Positions 60,181-64,000 of a stretch of 64,000 nt of DNA are shown in pieces. The number at the start of each line of letters is the position of its first letter. Within the stretch, counting starts at the first letter, position 1. Source of the DNA: Welwitschia mirabilis (taxonomy: Eukaryota > Gnetophyta > Gnetopsida > Welwitschiales); contig JBOZIK010000001.1 of the NCBI GenBank assembly GCA_051453625.1, forward strand, positions 181,998,726-182,062,725, written 5' to 3'. The notes under the pieces are model-generated. The model saw only the letters and a program-made list of their open reading frames with translations. It was not told the origin of the DNA and did not search any database. The position numbers were made by a program, and so were the translations under genes.

Positions 60181-60880
60181 ATAACCTAAATGTTTATGCC
60201 ATACTCTACTTTTAGGATGAAGAAGGTTTTAAATATTTACCAATGGTACATTATGTAATAGAATATACATTTTTATCTTTAGAACTAGAAAGCATAATAT
60301 TTTTCTTTTTACTTAGAACATTATAATTTGAAGTATTAAGTAGAAAATACATATTGTATTATATATTTACTTGATGGTAAGAAGGTTGTGTTTTAGGTCA
60401 TTTACATATAATACACTATGAATCATAGAAAAGTTCTTACCATTTATAGTAACAGTTTATCCCAAAGCTAGTAGCAATCCATCAAATTTCTCTATTTTTA
60501 TGAATCCACTAGGCTCACCAATTATGTGCTTAGATAATTACTATTCAAATACCAATTAATATCATTAGTGGAAGATGAGGCACTGTGAATCAAAAATCCT
60601 TTATAGTTTCTACCATCTCTCCATCTAGATAAATCTATAAAATACATTACTTACAAGTAAGTCTAGTATGAATAGTTCTATCATAAAAATAGTAAATCAA
60701 TTACTTCCTACTTCTTTTATCAAAATCAACATTATTAGAATTAGATTCAGTATTATCTAAGTTAGAGCCCTTGAAAAAGATAGAATTACCATAAGCATTA
60801 AAAGATTTAAAGGTAGATAATACAAAATTAAAAGAAAGAGAAAGTACATATTCAAGTCCACTTTTATTACTTGGTGTTCT
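60181..60880 (-). pseudogene. Copia A: decayed protease and GAG-pre-integrase
   Basis: Minus strand: GEPSGFIKIEKFDGLLLALG (about 60510), then LYVNDLKHNLLTIK (about 60400), the typical C-terminal block of copia protease. KHLGYVNFKNLYNI (about 60200) is the GAG-pre-integrase LGH block. The catalytic Asp-Ser-Gly itself is not readable. Confidence 0.75.
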
Positions 60881-63357
60881 TTCTCAAATAAGCATCTTAT
60901 CCCAGAAATTTTAACCTTTATGAAATATTAATGTAATATGATGTAAATCCTTAATTTTATTTCATAAATACTTAAATTTCAATTCTTGAGCTTTGGCCAC
61001 TTATTGAATGTGTTTGATATCATTCTTATATTAGTGAATGACTACATCTAGTTTTTCTTTGGTTTTGATTAATGTTATTTTTTCTTAGAATTTTTCTTCC
61101 TTTTCTTTACTCACATCTTTCTTTAATCATAGTTTTTTTTATTATTTATTTTCTTTATATAACTAATTATATTACTAATTTTTTACTCTTATATTCTTAT
61201 AAATCATCTAAAATAGCACTATCATAATGTTAATTTGCTTTCTATTTAAGTTTGAAAACCAATCTTGCTCATCATCACTTACAACATTTTAATTTTTATT
61301 AAAACCTTCATTTTTAACATCAATTATATCATTGTTGTCATTTAGGATATCATCATATTTAAATTATTTTGTATAAATAAATCAAGTAAAGCACTATTAT
61401 TTAACTTAAATAGAAAATAGAATTTGTTAAATGTAAAAGCCATTAAGGGTAAGCTTTTTTATTATTTATCTTTAACATCTTAGTATTTGTTACTATCCTA
61501 AGTTATCATGTTTAATTTATTCTTGATTTTCTTAAAAAAAAAATTCTTCTTTTTGTTTTTGCACTTAGCTGTCATGTGTTTAAACCTAATTAAGCATAGC
61601 ATTCGGTACTTCTTTCTTTCTCCTTTTATTTTCTTCTAGTTTTTGGAAAGATGATATCTTACTCTTTATCAATCAATAATTTCCTTCTTGTAAATAAATT
61701 ATAAATTTTTTTGTTAAATAAAGTAATTTTTTCACTAATTTTAGAACTAGAATCATACTTAGATGAAGGAAAACTTTTACTATCATCATTATGTCTAAAT
61801 TTACAAAAATTAGAATATTACAATTGTTTTTCCATGAGAAAATGTCCTTCATATTTGTTAATTATTATTATGTTATTAAAATAATGTAAATAATCCTTCA
61901 AGGAGTATGATCCTTATGGAATTAATTGTACTCAATAATGAAGGCCTAAGGTTCTTATGAATTATTATGATAACCTTTTACCATCATTAAAATAAGGGCA
62001 ATGGAGAAATAAAGGGCATGCATTGAAGTTACATAGGTATACTGAGTCCTTAACAAGCTAGCTTGGCATCCCAGTTGCTTCATACAATAGATATTAAAGC
62101 TATCATGATTTAAATTCCTATTATACCAAAGTCTTACATTTAATAAAAAAAGTTATTAATAAAACCAGATTACTAAACACTTTGTTCTTTTTGAATGCTT
62201 ACTTCATAGTTAAGAGTTTTATGTTAAAGATTCTAATAAAAATTCATTTAAATGAATGTAGATCATTACAATTAATGTAAAAGAAAAATGGTCCACAAAA
62301 ATAATAGATAAAATTTTAGAAATCATAACATCCTTTTATTAATTAAATATAAAAGACAACATAGGAGTAAGAACCAAAGTAGCACAAGCAACAAAATAAG
62401 TCTATAGATGAAAAATATGAATAACATGGTAATGGATGTTTACTCTAAATCAATACTCATTTGTATTTGGAATCATATGAAAGAAATAACCTTGAGTAAG
62501 GGAGCAAGGATACTAGGGAGTATTTACCTTCAATATCATCTAGAAGAAAATAGTTAGACTAACAGATCTACTATAGTTATGGTTAAGGAAACTAGTGATG
62601 TACTATGGAATTTTACTAGATGATCCTTTGAATCTATGCATTTAAGATATAATGCACATAGATCTTCCTTTATTATAATAATTCTCTTCAAGGAAAAAGT
62701 CAATACTCATTCCAGATAGATTATGTAAGCATGGTTTTATATAAGCATAGTAAATACAACCCTTGTTTGTATTTATTTAATATAAAGAAACCAGATTTTA
62801 GGAAGAAGTAAATTGAGTTTAGTATATGAAAAAATAAGAAAATAACTAAGATCATATCAATATGAGTACAATTCATTTCAAAGGAATAAAAAGTAATAAA
62901 TTATCTCCAACACATGGAGATAAATTTTAGAAGTTTTAAGCTAGTACATATTGTTACTTAGAGTAAAACTTTGCTATGCTTTATCTGTCATCAATGTTTG
63001 ATAATGTACAAGATCATCCTAGGAATACAAATATTGCATGATCAAATTCAACTTTTACAAAATAAACTAGGAATTTCATTTGTATTAAAGTTCTAGTATC
63101 ATTATTTCCAAGGGATAAACATAGTAGAATAAAATAAAAAAATAGCACAAACCACTTCTATAACTATTACAAAACAATTTCTTAAATTAATAATTAGAGA
63201 GAGATGTATTGATAATAAAAATTATGAACTATAGAATAATAATATCACATTAACTAACATTAACATCTCTTGTGATCACTAATAGAATTTCTTAAATCCT
63301 AATCTAAGGACATAATCAATGAATATCAAGCCCTTATGGAGACTCTACATCTTATTA
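60881..63357 (-). pseudogene. gag: Copia A: decayed gag and leader
   Basis: A zinc-knuckle remnant reads MLCLIRFKHMTAKCKNKKK on the minus strand at about 61610-61545. It keeps His and Cys positions and the basic tail of copia nucleocapsid. Upstream Ser/Lys-rich sequence (about 61790) fits. Beyond about 62000 no conserved block is visible. The size of the region suits the large gag of SIRE-type elements. Confidence 0.6.
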
Positions 63358-63368
63358 GCTCTGATAGC
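63358..63368 (-). promoter_or_regulatory. Copia A primer-binding site, tRNA-iMet type
   Basis: On the minus strand GCTATCAGAGC, matching TGGTATCAGAGC apart from its first bases. It lies upstream of the copia A gag region on the right strand, with LTR-like sequence beyond. Confidence 0.65.
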
Positions 63369-63383
63369 TTACTTCATAAGTGT

Positions 63384-64000
63384 GATAAGTAGCATTTTGA
63401 TCCCAAATAATGTTAAATAAAAATAAAAAACTAAAGAAAAAAGATTATCTAAAATTTTATTTGAAATGATAAAGATTTAAATAACTTCAATCCTATTCAA
63501 GCATAAAAAGTATAAAAAGTTATATACATTTGACATCAGAATGAAAATCAATAATAGTATCTTTAATTATAAAAACTTAAACCCTATTCAAACATAACAA
63601 GTATGGAAAAGTGTTCACACTTGATATTAAGAAATTAAATTTAGAATGAAAAGAAATAATGGTATTCTTATTTATAAGAACTTTAATCCTATGCAAGCAT
63701 AATAAGTATGGAGAACTATATATACTTAAATGAAACTAGAGTTTATTACATGGAATGAGTAAATATACATTAAATAATGATAGGAATCACTATAATAAAA
63801 TGTCACAATGATTTTGAAGGGCTATCTTATCCCCAAATGGATACCTAGGAAGCTATACATGATATTAACTCTTACAAAAATCTATAAAATTTAGCTATAA
63901 AGCAATAATGCTTTACCCCTTAATTGATCAACACCACAATTTCCAATAACCATAAAAGTGAGCTTAAAATAGCCTTTTGTACATCAAATCTAAGATGAGG
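63384..64000 (-). repeat. Probable copia A 5' LTR (partial, window edge)
   Basis: The sequence beyond the primer site should be LTR. A TG that would be the terminal CA on the minus strand is at about 63384. No second copy was found inside the window, so this rests on position only. Confidence 0.4.
63478..63750. repeat. Tandem repeat, about 2.7 units of roughly 95 bp
   Basis: Each unit contains AAxxCCTATxCAAxCATAA followed by AGTATGGAAAA-like and ACTTGATAT-like segments. Units start at about 63478, 63570 and 63676; the last is truncated. It lies in the presumed copia A LTR. Confidence 0.75.

Overview
This is a plant nuclear window, most likely from a flowering plant. It is a graveyard of nested, heavily decayed LTR retrotransposons, and I found no intact host gene, tRNA, rRNA or CRISPR array. 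The plant origin is inferred from three things: Athila-type and chromovirus-type Ty3/gypsy elements together with Ty1/copia elements; primer-binding sites (PBS) matching plant tRNA-iMet and tRNA-Asp; and very AT-rich, CpG-poor sequence in which most in-frame stops look like decayed CAA, CAG, CGA or TGG codons. That pattern is what deamination of methylated cytosine produces over a long time. The species cannot be named from this sequence.

Layout, left to right. Positions 1-21124 are an Athila-like element (Athila-1) whose first about 200 bases lie left of the window. Its protease region is split by a chromovirus-like gypsy element (4217-14382, two 412-bp LTRs). That element is itself interrupted at about 4861-9404 by an unidentified insertion, 'element X', with antisense coding remnants, a (GA)n tract and a dense array of a 12-nt motif. 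Athila-1 ends inside the internal region of a large, pol-less LTR element with LTRs of about 2 kb. This element survives as a tandem arrangement: internal piece 21125-23283, LTR 23284-25475, second internal 25476-37592, LTR 37593-39413. A complete but decayed copia element (25957-32424, two 271-bp LTRs) sits in the second internal region.

From 39414 to the right edge most coding remnants are on the minus strand. There is one copia pol remnant at 41381-43790 and a second, fuller copia element at about 57640-63370 with a PBS at 63358. A second Athila-like element (Athila-2, 45891-55370) is inserted among them. It has lost most of pol by an internal deletion near 50450, yet keeps a single uninterrupted frame of about 400 codons (52381-53609) between the pol scar and the 3' LTR.

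There are no host pathways or operons. The relationships are those of insertion order: the LTR element is host to Athila-1, Athila-1 to the chromovirus, and the chromovirus to element X. The main points of interest are the colinear ORF in Athila-2, a CpG-rich island of about 700 bp inside the copia pol linker, the 12-nt motif array in element X, the tandem LTR array, and assembly gaps flanked by exact repeats that suggest unmerged contig overlaps. All coordinates of decayed domains are approximate; LTR ends are precise to a few bases.
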